A stretch of 6,761 nt of DNA, from the NCBI GenBank assembly GCA_001513505.1, contig LFTM01000153.1, forward strand, positions 12,930 through 19,690. Direction: 5' to 3'. The notes beneath the pieces were generated by a model that did no database searches, was not told the DNA's origin, and saw nothing but the letters and a program-made list of their open reading frames with translations. The position numbers and the translations under genes were made by a program. Origin of the DNA: Clostridiales bacterium DTU092. Lineage in GTDB: Bacteria > Bacillota > Clostridia > Caldicoprobacterales > Caldicoprobacteraceae. Positions 1 to 6,709 of this stretch are shown piece by piece (positions within the stretch are counted from its first letter, which is position 1; every line of letters starts with the position of its first letter).

Positions 1-2417
1 CTTGGTATGTTTTCAAAAAACATCATAGCTTCTTCTACAGTCATGTCCAGGACATCAGCTATGTTTTTTCCTTTATATTTTACCTGCAGGGTATCTCTAT
101 TGTACCGCTTGCCCTTACATACCTCACAGGGTACATACACATCCGATAGAAAGTGCATCTCAATTTTTAATATGCCGTCTCCACGGCAGGCTTCACAACG
201 CCCACCCCGTACATTAAAGCTGAAACGACCTTTGTTATATCCCCGCATCTTGGCTTCGGCGGTCATGGCAAAAACTTCCCGTATGCCGTCAAAAACTCCG
301 GTGTAGGTAGCCGGGTTTGAACGGGGTGTCCTGCCGATAGGTGACTGATCAATATTAACTACCTTGTCCAGGTGTTCTATCCCCAGGATTGTGTCATGTT
401 GACCGGGTTTAATACTTGCACGGTTAAGTTCCCGGGCAAGGGCTTTGTAGAGGATTTCATTAACTAGTGTACTCTTGCCCGAACCTGATACACCGGTTAC
501 ACAGGTCATCACTCCCAGGGGTATTTTAACATCGATGTTTTTTAAGTTGTTTTCGCGGGCTCCCTTTATTTCAAGCCATTTGCCATTGGAAGTCCTCCTG
601 GCGGCAGGAATCTCAACCTGCTTAATACCGCTTAAATACTGTCCCGTTATGGATTCCGGGGTATTTATGATATCCTCAACGCAACCGGCTGCGACTACGT
701 GACCTCCATGGACACCGGCACCCGGACCAATATCAACTATATAGTCAGCCGATCGTATAGTTTCCTCGTCGTGTTCTACCACTATGACGGTGTTACCCAA
801 ATCTCTCAGCCGTTTCAATGTTTTTATAAGTCTGGCATTGTCCCTCTGATGCAAACCTATGCTTGGTTCATCCAGTATATAGAGCACCCCTACCAGACTG
901 GAACCAATCTGGGTGGCCAGTCTTATCCTCTGTGCTTCACCGCCGGATAATGTACCAGCTGCCCGGGATAATGTGAGATAGTCCAGGCCTACGTCTGCCA
1001 TAAATTCAAGACGGGCGCAAATCTCTTTTATTACCTGGTGGGCAATAATCTGCTCTCTCTCGGTCAACGGCAGATTATTGAAAAAATTCAAAGCCTCTTT
1101 AACGGACATATTGGTTACCTGATTTATATTCAAACCACCCACCGTAACGGCCAGAACTTCAGGCTTCAACCTTGCACCATTACAGGCAGTGCAAAGATTT
1201 TCGCTCATGTATGCTTCAAGCTCCTCCCGGCTGTAATCTGAATCGGTTTCCTGGTATCTGCGCCGCAGGTTTGGAATGATTCCTTCAAACGAGGTTATAA
1301 AATGTCCGGAACCATAACTCCGGCTGTATTCAACCCGGATCTTTTCTCCCCGGGTACCATACAGTATGATATCTATAACTTTTTCCGGCAGATCCTTTAC
1401 AGGGGTATTGAGGCTGAAACCGTAATGCTCAGCAAGAGCCTTCATATACATTCCGGCTATGCTGTCCTCGTTTTTGGTGTTCCAACCCGGTACCGAAATA
1501 GCACCTTCAGCTAATGATAAACTGGTATTGGGAATTATCAGTTCCGGATCAAGTTCTAAAAAGGTTCCTAAACCATGACATGTGGTACATGCTCCGTACG
1601 GACTGTTAAAAGAAAACATTCTGGGTGTCAGCTCTTCTATGCTTATTCCACAGTCGGGACAGGCATAGTTCTGGCTGAAAAGTATCTCTTCATCCCCAAT
1701 TACATCTACCAATACGAGGCCACCGCTTAAGTTCAGCACCGTCTCCAGCGAATCGGCCAGTCTTCGCTCAATCCCCGGTCTGACAATTATTCTATCCACT
1801 ACTACTTCAATTGTGTGTTTTCTGTTTCTGTCCAGTTTTATTTCTTCCGAAAGCTCACGCATTTCCCCGTCTACACGGACGCGGACATAGCCGTCTTTTC
1901 TGATATCATCAAGCAGGCGTACATATTCACCTTTCCTGCCCCGTACCAGCGGAGCTAAAAGCTGAATCCTGGTACCTTCCTCCATTTCCATGATGGCGTC
2001 CACCATCTGCTCAACTGTCTGCTGTTGGATTCTCCTTCCGCAGTTAGGACAATGGGGAATACCTATCCGCGCAAATAAAAGGCGGAGATAGTCATATATC
2101 TCGGTAACCGTTCCTACCGTAGAACGGGGATTTCTCCGGGTAGTTTTTTGGTCAATGGATATGGCAGGGGACAGACCTTCGATGTAGTCTACATCCGGCT
2201 TCTCCATCTGGCCCAGAAACTGACGGGCATACGCCGACAATGATTCAATATATCTTCGCTGTCCCTCGGCATAAAGGGTATCGAAAGCCAGGGAGGATTT
2301 GCCCGAACCGCTGAGCCCGGTAAATACCACAAATTTATCCCTGGGAATCATTAAATCTATGTTTTTTAAATTATGCTCTCTGGCACCTTTCACGAAAATA
2401 AACTTGTTGCTGTTCAT
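1..2417 (-). CDS. uvrA: UvrABC excinuclease subunit A (partial, C-terminus beyond the window)
   Basis: UvrA is the damage-sensing, DNA-binding ATPase of cytoplasmic nucleotide excision repair; it loads UvrB at lesions. I translated the reverse strand throughout: 805 codons stay open with no frameshift. Visible in order are the first Walker A (GLSGSGKSS, residues 34-42), the LGQMEKPDVDYIEGL and TTRRNPRSTVGT blocks typical of UvrA, and a CxxC at 123/126 that may pair with C409/C412 as one zinc module. Next come a second zinc module (C253, C256, C277, C280), the first ABC signature LSGGEAQ (490-496) with a following ILDEPSIGLH Walker B, the second Walker A (VSGSGKST, K648), and the third zinc module (C741, C744, C764, C767). 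UvrA proteins are usually about 940 residues, so roughly 135 residues are missing, including the second signature and Walker B. The ATG at 2415-2417 follows a purine-rich GGAAGAAGG with an 11-nt gap, slightly long, but the protein starts exactly where the family does. No uvrB lies upstream in this window. Confidence 0.98.
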   Translation of the reverse strand, partial: MNSNKFIFVKGAREHNLKNIDLMIPRDKFVVFTGLSGSGKSSLAFDTLYAEGQRRYIESLSAYARQFLGQMEKPDVDYIEGLSPAISIDQKTTRRNPRSTVGTVTEIYDYLRLLFARIGIPHCPNCGRRIQQQTVEQMVDAIMEMEEGTRIQLLAPLVRGRKGEYVRLLDDIRKDGYVRVRVDGEMRELSEEIKLDRNRKHTIEVVVDRIIVRPGIERRLADSLETVLNLSGGLVLVDVIGDEEILFSQNYACPDCGISIEELTPRMFSFNSPYGACTTCHGLGTFLELDPELIIPNTSLSLAEGAISVPGWNTKNEDSIAGMYMKALAEHYGFSLNTPVKDLPEKVIDIILYGTRGEKIRVEYSRSYGSGHFITSFEGIIPNLRRRYQETDSDYSREELEAYMSENLCTACNGARLKPEVLAVTVGGLNINQVTNMSVKEALNFFNNLPLTEREQIIAHQVIKEICARLEFMADVGLDYLTLSRAAGTLSGGEAQRIRLATQIGSSLVGVLYILDEPSIGLHQRDNARLIKTLKRLRDLGNTVIVVEHDEETIRSADYIVDIGPGAGVHGGHVVAAGCVEDIINTPESITGQYLSGIKQVEIPAARRTSNGKWLEIKGARENNLKNIDVKIPLGVMTCVTGVSGSGKSTLVNEILYKALARELNRASIKPGQHDTILGIEHLDKVVNIDQSPIGRTPRSNPATYTGVFDGIREVFAMTAEAKMRGYNKGRFSFNVRGGRCEACRGDGILKIEMHFLSDVYVPCEVCKGKRYNRDTLQVKYKGKNIADVLDMTVEEAMMFFENIP

Positions 2418-2475
2418 ACGTTCTATAACCTTCTTCCTTCAATTCCTCATATTCTGCTAAAATGATTCAAAGTAA

Positions 2476-2504
2476 AGTATAACAGAATTTCATCATAAAT
2501 TAAA
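2476..2504 (-). promoter_or_regulatory. Candidate uvrA promoter (extended -10)
   Basis: Read on the minus strand, 2484-2476 is TGTTATACT, an extended -10 (TGn plus TATACT, five of six matches to TATAAT). The hexamer 17 nt upstream (TTTAAT, 2504-2499) is a weak -35, which an extended -10 could tolerate. It would start a transcript about 50 nt before the uvrA ATG. I looked for a Gram-positive LexA operator (GAAC-N4-GTTC) between 2418 and 2520 and saw none. The call rests on motif match only. Confidence 0.4.
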
Positions 2505-2517
2505 GAAGTATATAATC

Positions 2518-2572
2518 TGAAGAATATTATTCCAGCCATGGAGCTTTAAGATGGCCTCCATAATATTTTTCA
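2518..2572. repeat. Hairpin repeat unit A (short form)
   Basis: This is a 55-bp imperfect palindrome. The outer arm TGAAGAATATTAT (2518-2530) pairs with ATAATATTTTTCA (2560-2572) with one wobble. The inner arm GCCAT (2535-2539) pairs with ATGGC (2551-2555), closing an 11-nt loop. Between the two helices lies an unpaired block. On the minus strand it reads GGA opposite GGA beside a G.U pair, matching the other copies. It has the same outer arms as the neighbouring units but lacks their long central section. Confidence 0.8.
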
Positions 2573-2591
2573 TATTTTATCAGCATAATGC

Positions 2592-2757
2592 TGAAGAATA
2601 TTATTTCAGCCGCTGGTGCTCCAAAGCTAAGAGCCTGTAATACTTGCTCCGGGGCCTTCATCAAACTCGCTTCACTCAGACAGTGATTCGGCCTAATCCT
2701 CCGCTGCGTTAACAGGCTCTAGGCTTTTCCGCAAGGCGGCTTCCATAATATTCTTCA
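2592..2757. repeat. Hairpin repeat unit B (long form)
   Basis: This is a 166-bp imperfect palindrome that can fold end to end. The outer arms TGAAGAATATTAT (2592-2604) and ATAATATTCTTCA (2745-2757) are perfectly complementary. After a 3x3 internal loop, AGCCGC (2608-2613) pairs with GCGGCT (2736-2741), then AAAGC with GCTTT (2623-2627 with 2723-2727). GAGCCTGT (2631-2638) pairs with ACAGGCTC (2712-2719), and GGCC plus ATCA (ending 2663) pair with TGAT and GGCC (starting 2684). The tip carries ACTCGCTTCACTCAGACA, nearly the same as in unit C. No target-site duplication is evident at its ends. Confidence 0.85.
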
Positions 2758-2796
2758 AACAAAGCTCATTGGTAGCAGTATAGCCGAGTAAGTGTA

Positions 2797-2966
2797 TGTG
2801 CAGAATATTATTCCAATCACTGGTGTTCCAAGGCTAAGAACCTGTAAAACTCGCTCCAGGCCTCCACCAAAACTCGCTTACGCTCAGACATTGGTTCTGG
2901 CTGTCTTCCGCTTTGTTAACAGGTTCTAAGCCTTTTCACAAGGTGATTTCCATAGTATTCTACACA
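2797..2966. repeat. Hairpin repeat unit C (long form)
   Basis: This 170-bp unit is homologous to unit B along its whole length and folds the same way. The outer arm GTGCAGAATATTAT (2798-2811) pairs with 2952-2965 apart from one mismatch and one wobble. A TCC/TCC 3x3 loop follows. AATCAC (2815-2820) pairs with GTGATT (2943-2948), AAGGC (2830-2834) with GCCTT (2930-2934), GAACCTGT (2838-2845) with ACAGGTTC (2919-2926), and ACCA (2866-2869) with TGGT (2892-2895). Several of these pairs differ from unit B on both sides at once, so pairing is preserved although the sequence is not. Confidence 0.85.
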
Positions 2967-2980
2967 CAGTGCTTATTGAT

Positions 2981-3036
2981 GGAAGATTATTATTCCAGCT
3001 AATGGTGTTGCAAGGTAGCTTCCATAATATTCTTCA
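2981..3036. repeat. Hairpin repeat unit D (short form)
   Basis: This short form is about 55 bp. GAAGATTATTAT (2982-2993) pairs with ATAATATTCTTC (3024-3035) with one mismatch. The TCC/TCC internal loop is retained, and AGCTA (2997-3001) pairs with TAGCT (3016-3020). The loop keeps the TGGTGTT and GCAAGG pieces that flank the central section in units B and C, so it reads as a long unit that lost its middle. It begins about 27 nt after the hexosaminidase stop codon and could act as a transcript-end hairpin, but it has no U-tract. Confidence 0.8.
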
Positions 3037-3062
3037 AACATATTTAAGTTTTGTAGTTTGCT

Positions 3063-4442
3063 TTAATTCCTACCCCAGGCTTTATCGGCGACAGCCCGGT
3101 GCTCTTCTATCCCAACTACCTTATATAGCTCATCAGGATTGACGGGAACATCGGTTAATTCGTATTTTAATTTTAATTTGATTATACGTCTTACCGATTC
3201 GTTGATCCGCTCCATAGGTATGGTTCCATCTTCCACAGCGTTAAGAATTGCTTCATAGGCTTTCTTTTGACGTTCGTGGCTGTGACACACCGATACTATA
3301 TCGGTTCCGGCCAAAACTGCCTTTACGGCAGCTTCTTCCATACTGTAATGTTTCTGGATAGCTCCCATGTCCATATCATCGGATATAATCACGCCATCAA
3401 AATTAAACCTTTCACGAAGTACTCCGGTTATCATTTCTCTGGATAAACTGGCAGGCAGTTTTTCATCCATGATGCTGGGGAATACAATATGGGCTACCAT
3501 TACCATGTCAGCACCTGCTTCAATAGCCTTTCTGAAGGGAACCAGTTCAAAATTTTCCAGTCTGTCCCAACCATGGTCTATACTGGGCAGATCGATGTGA
3601 GAGTCCATTACCGTATCACCGTGACCTGGAAAGTGTTTGATTACTGGGATAATCCCACCGTCGCGCAAACCTTCCATGAGGGCTATTCCAATCTCGCTCA
3701 CAGTTTCGGGAGTAGTTCCCGGAGCTCTGTCACCGATAACTGTGTTTTTGGGATTACTGAATATATCCAGTACAGGCGCAAAATTAAGATTAAAGCCATA
3801 GGCTTTCATCTCCAGTCCCGTAACCTTGCCAACATCGTATGCCAGCTGGGCTGATTTCCTGTTGCTTATCACAAGGTTAGCCGGAAATTTAGTAGCATCG
3901 GCTGGCAGCCGGGTGACCCTGCCGCCTTCCTGATCGGCTGATATTATTAATGGAAGCGGATTATCCTTATTCAACTCTTTCAGATCATTGTTAAGCTTTA
4001 CCAGCTGGGAACTATCCTTAACATTCCTTGAAAATAATATAACGCTTCCTACGTGATAGTTTTTTATCATATCCTTAACAGCTTCGGATGGTTCAAACCC
4101 GTCGAAGCCAACGATTATCATCTGGCCAATCTTTTGCTTCAACGTCATGTTATCAATATACTCCTGAACCTGCATCTCAAGCAGAGTATCAGGATCCGGT
4201 GTTTCTTCTTCGGGCTCAGAGGTATTATCTTCGGAAGCCGGACTGTCATCCTCTGAAGGAGAAACGGGTTGTTCCTGTTCATTTTCTTCGGATTTTGGCG
4301 GAGATTCACTGTCGATGTTTTTTCCCTCATCCTCCGGTTCTTCATGTCCCGGAGGAACAAAAAAAGAACAGCTTGTTAATAAAAACAACATTGATAGCAA
4401 AAATGCCAGCAAAACAAACCAGGTTTTATTCGAATACTGCAT
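3063..4442 (-). CDS. nagZ: GH3 beta-N-acetylhexosaminidase (NagZ type), lipoprotein
   Basis: This 459-residue protein is predicted to cleave terminal beta-linked N-acetylglucosamine, classically from muropeptides during peptidoglycan turnover. Residues 1-25 form a lipoprotein signal: a positively charged start, a hydrophobic stretch and the lipobox LTSC with C25 as the lipidated residue. The enzyme should therefore sit on the outer face of the membrane. Residues 33-85 are an acidic, proline- and serine-rich linker. The catalytic GH3 domain runs from about 88 to 450 with QMIIVGFDG, ISADQEGGRVTRL (D170, substrate side), FAPVLDI, KHFPGHG (269-275), the NagZ Asp-His dyad (D280, H282) and VIISDDMDMG, whose D355 is the expected nucleophile. 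There is no second C-terminal domain, unlike the longer Bacillus NagZ. The start is fixed by AGGAGG at 4451-4456, 8 nt upstream. The gene appears monocistronic. The NagZ dyad argues against a plain GH3 beta-glucosidase; the exact substrate is inferred. Confidence 0.93.
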   Translation of the reverse strand: MQYSNKTWFVLLAFLLSMLFLLTSCSFFVPPGHEEPEDEGKNIDSESPPKSEENEQEQPVSPSEDDSPASEDNTSEPEEETPDPDTLLEMQVQEYIDNMTLKQKIGQMIIVGFDGFEPSEAVKDMIKNYHVGSVILFSRNVKDSSQLVKLNNDLKELNKDNPLPLIISADQEGGRVTRLPADATKFPANLVISNRKSAQLAYDVGKVTGLEMKAYGFNLNFAPVLDIFSNPKNTVIGDRAPGTTPETVSEIGIALMEGLRDGGIIPVIKHFPGHGDTVMDSHIDLPSIDHGWDRLENFELVPFRKAIEAGADMVMVAHIVFPSIMDEKLPASLSREMITGVLRERFNFDGVIISDDMDMGAIQKHYSMEEAAVKAVLAGTDIVSVCHSHERQKKAYEAILNAVEDGTIPMERINESVRRIIKLKLKYELTDVPVNPDELYKVVGIEEHRAVADKAWGRN

Positions 4443-4450
4443 ATATTGAT

Positions 4451-4456
4451 CCTCCT
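4451..4456 (-). promoter_or_regulatory. Ribosome binding site of the hexosaminidase gene
   Basis: A perfect AGGAGG on the minus strand lies 8 nt before the ATG. It fixes the start directly upstream of the lipoprotein signal peptide. Confidence 0.9.
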
Positions 4457-4506
4457 GTATAATATCTCTTAAACCTTATTAAAGCAATCTTATAAACTTC
4501 ACATAA

Positions 4507-4536
4507 ATTATACCCCTATTCACAAAAGCAAATCAA
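4507..4536 (-). promoter_or_regulatory. Sigma-A-type promoter for the hexosaminidase gene
   Basis: On the minus strand TTGATT (4536-4531) and a consensus TATAAT (4512-4507) are separated by 18 nt. The predicted start near 4500 leaves a leader of about 58 nt before the ATG. The promoter lies just past the terminator of the upstream beta-galactosidase gene, so the two genes are probably transcribed separately. I see no operator-like inverted repeat around it. Confidence 0.65.
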
Positions 4537-4561
4537 TCAAGCTTTAATAATGACAGATGAT

Positions 4562-4596
4562 AAAAAAAGAGGTGGTATCCATTTACCACCTCTTTT
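4562..4596 (-). terminator. Rho-independent terminator of the beta-galactosidase gene
   Basis: A perfect 13-bp stem (4565-4577 pairing with 4584-4596, core GAGGTGGTA/TACCACCTC) closes a 6-nt loop. Read on the minus strand, the hairpin runs into seven uninterrupted T residues (4568-4562). It begins 6 nt after the beta-galactosidase stop codon. The plus-strand side has only four T residues, then AACCTG, so termination is mainly in the gene direction. Confidence 0.93.
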
Positions 4597-4602
4597 AACC
4601 TG

Positions 4603-6669
4603 TTACAGGAATTCCTGTAAAATTTTTATTCCGTATCCCTTGAGGGTTATATATCCCGTAAGTTGCTCATTTGTCAGCATATCCAAATACTCCTTGCTGC
4701 CCAGATCCACACTTCTCTCCTCCGGAGCAAAATTGAGAATAAACACGAAGTTTCTCTCTCCGTCCGAACGAAGTTGTGCAGTAACACCCTCGGGCAGTTC
4801 AGCGCAGATAGCTCTCTTAAGGCTTAAATCATTGATTAGCCAGCTGTAGAAATCGTCCAGGAAGTCGTCATTGTTTCTAAAGGCAATGTAGTATGCCTTA
4901 CCCTTTCCGAAAGAGTTTACCGTAAATGCAGGTCTGCCGGCATAGAAATCGCTCTTATAGGTAGCCAGTACCCGGGCGGTTTCAGCATGGATCAAGTCGC
5001 ACAATTCTCTTGCCTCATATTCATTCTTAAGGCCGAGGGAACTTCCGTCTTTAAGAACGACATGGTTTATATCATGTTCGTACAGCGCGTCTATTTCCTC
5101 CGACCATATGCCTGTTACCTTCCGCAATGGTCCCGGAAAACCTCCCAGGAAACACAGATCATTTTCATCAACTATACCGCTCCAGTAGGTGGTAATAAAG
5201 ATACCGCCGTTTTCAACAAACTTCTCAATCCTTTCAGCCACTCCGGGCCTTACCATGTACAGCATGGGGGCTATAAGCAGCTTATAACCCGAAAAATCGC
5301 AATCCATATCTATGACATCTACCGGAACTCCCCGTTTCCAGAACGGCCGGTAATGCATCTGACATGTCAGCTGGTAATCCTTCTTTTCCCGTCTGGGTCC
5401 CTGGGCATCCTCCATTGCCCAATAGTTTTCCCAATCATAGATAACTGCTACATCTGGCTTTACTGTGGAACCTACAACAGGATCCAGCTTTTTAAGGACC
5501 TTGCCAACCTCTGCAACATCCCTGAATACCCGGGTATTTTCATGTCCGCAGTGATCCACCACAGCGCCATGGAATTTTTCAGAACTTCCTCTGCTTTTAC
5601 GCCACTGGAAATACTGGACGGTGTCCGAACCATGAGCTACTGCCTGTATGGAGGACAACAAATGCATTCCCGGACGTTTTAGTTTAGCAACTTCCTGCCA
5701 GTTGGTCATGCTGGGTGTGCTCTCCATGAGCATAAAGGGTTTTCCGTCTTTGAGGGAACGGTTTATGTCGTGAACAAAACCAATTTTAGATGCAAGTTCC
5801 CAGTCAGGTTCCCGTCCATGCCATGCAGGATAGCTGTCCCACGATACCACATCCACTTCCTTGGCAAATTTCCAGTAGTTGAGGCCTGGATAAAGTCCCA
5901 TGAAGTTGGCAGTTACAGGCACATCAGGGGTAATCTCCTTCAAAGGAGCAATTTCGTTCTTAAAAAACTCTATTGTCTGATGGGTAACAAACCTCTTCCA
6001 ATCCAGATTGAGACCGTGAATTGACGTTTCGCCGTGAGGGGCAGGTGACTGAATCTGACTCCAATCGGTATATGTATGGCTCCAGAATGCAGTCCACCAT
6101 GCATGATTTAGCTTATCCAAATCTCCGTCGTATTTTTGCTTAAGCCATTCCCTGAAAGCCTCCTGGCACAATTCACAGTGACATTCGCCGCCGTACTCGT
6201 TGGAAACATGCCAAACCAGAAGTGCCGGGTGATCCTTATAGCGTTCGGCAAGTTTCTGATTGATGATGCGGGTTTTTTCCCGGTATACAGGTGAAGTATA
6301 GCAGTGGTTGTGACGGGCTCCAAACAGAATTCTTACACGGTCTGCGTTAACGCGAAGTACCTCAGGATACTTGGCAGCCAGCCATGCCGGCCTTGCTCCG
6401 CTGGGGGTTGCAAGAACAGCGTAGGCATCGTTTTCAGCCAGCTTATCCATAATAGTATCAAGCCAGCCAAACTCAAATTTGCCTTCCTCTGGTTCCAAAC
6501 TTGCCCAAGAAAATATGCCTACTGACATTACATTACAGTTTGCCAGCTTCATCAGGCGCATATCTTCGTCCCAGACTTCAGGGGTTGACATCCACTGATC
6601 CGGGTTATAGTCGGCGCCATGAAGAAAGTGTGGACATTTTGGGTTTATCGGGGAATACTTTTTTTCCAT
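4603..6669 (-). CDS. Glycoside hydrolase family 42 beta-galactosidase
   Basis: This 688-residue enzyme is predicted to hydrolyse terminal beta-D-galactosides. It has no signal peptide or membrane segment, so it should act in the cytoplasm on imported galacto-oligosaccharides. The TIM barrel opens with GADYNPDQW (18-26). The acid/base glutamate is E158 in WHVSNEYG and the nucleophile is E316 in LMESTPS, both in the usual GH42 contexts. C123, C163, C165 and C168 match the four-cysteine zinc site of the Thermus A4-type enzymes. The trimerisation (glutamine-amidotransferase-like) domain follows from about 400 to 615, then a small C-terminal beta domain ending in GYGIKILQEFL. The length is close to Bacillus GanA (about 687), so the protein looks complete. 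The start is supported by AAGGAGG 10 nt upstream and by the family N-terminus. No transporter or regulator gene is present in the window, so the natural substrate (lactose, galactan fragments or another galactoside) cannot be chosen. Confidence 0.96.
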   Translation of the reverse strand: MEKKYSPINPKCPHFLHGADYNPDQWMSTPEVWDEDMRLMKLANCNVMSVGIFSWASLEPEEGKFEFGWLDTIMDKLAENDAYAVLATPSGARPAWLAAKYPEVLRVNADRVRILFGARHNHCYTSPVYREKTRIINQKLAERYKDHPALLVWHVSNEYGGECHCELCQEAFREWLKQKYDGDLDKLNHAWWTAFWSHTYTDWSQIQSPAPHGETSIHGLNLDWKRFVTHQTIEFFKNEIAPLKEITPDVPVTANFMGLYPGLNYWKFAKEVDVVSWDSYPAWHGREPDWELASKIGFVHDINRSLKDGKPFMLMESTPSMTNWQEVAKLKRPGMHLLSSIQAVAHGSDTVQYFQWRKSRGSSEKFHGAVVDHCGHENTRVFRDVAEVGKVLKKLDPVVGSTVKPDVAVIYDWENYWAMEDAQGPRREKKDYQLTCQMHYRPFWKRGVPVDVIDMDCDFSGYKLLIAPMLYMVRPGVAERIEKFVENGGIFITTYWSGIVDENDLCFLGGFPGPLRKVTGIWSEEIDALYEHDINHVVLKDGSSLGLKNEYEARELCDLIHAETARVLATYKSDFYAGRPAFTVNSFGKGKAYYIAFRNNDDFLDDFYSWLINDLSLKRAICAELPEGVTAQLRSDGERNFVFILNFAPEERSVDLGSKEYLDMLTNEQLTGYITLKGYGIKILQEFL

Positions 6670-6679
6670 CCTGTACCAC

Positions 6680-6686
6680 CCTCCTT
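6680..6686 (-). promoter_or_regulatory. Ribosome binding site of the beta-galactosidase gene
   Basis: AAGGAGG on the minus strand lies 10 nt before the ATG. The match is strong and the spacing slightly long. Confidence 0.85.
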
Positions 6687-6709
6687 ATTAATTTAATACA
6701 TAGGCTTTT

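Larger units (their letters stand above)
2418..3062. other. Long non-coding gap filled by four hairpin repeats
   Basis: This 645-bp stretch lies between the 3' end of the hexosaminidase gene and the 5' end of uvrA. I see no plausible gene in it. Apart from about 100 bp of AT-rich uvrA leader (2418-2517), it is made of four related palindromic units separated by 14 to 39 bp, each listed separately. No T-rich intrinsic terminator of the ordinary kind is visible after the hexosaminidase stop codon. The nearest structure is the rightmost repeat, about 27 nt past the stop. Confidence 0.85.

Noticed and set aside
1..2417. Possible truncation or pseudogene status of uvrA
   Set aside because: The frame is open and all expected motifs are in order up to the edge. 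The missing C-terminus is explained by the window boundary.
2581..2593. Small palindrome CAGCATAATGCTG
   Set aside because: It is short, overlaps the edge of repeat unit B by two bases and has no copy elsewhere in the window. It is probably chance.
2592..2966. tRNA or known riboswitch in the gap
   Set aside because: No cloverleaf, TTCGANTC arm or riboswitch core was recognisable. The units fold as single long hairpins.
2518..3036. CRISPR array
   Set aside because: The repeats are four palindromes of unequal length (55 to 170 bp) with spacers of 14 to 39 bp. There are no uniform short direct repeats, equal spacers or cas genes.
4088..4462. Open frames antisense to the N-terminal part of the hexosaminidase gene
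   Set aside because: The acidic low-complexity linker creates open frames on the other strand. There is no ribosome binding site or family resemblance.
4987..5682. A 231-codon open frame on the plus strand
   Set aside because: It lies wholly antisense to the GH42 beta-galactosidase, whose catalytic motifs are intact. Its translation has no recognisable domain, so it is a shadow frame.
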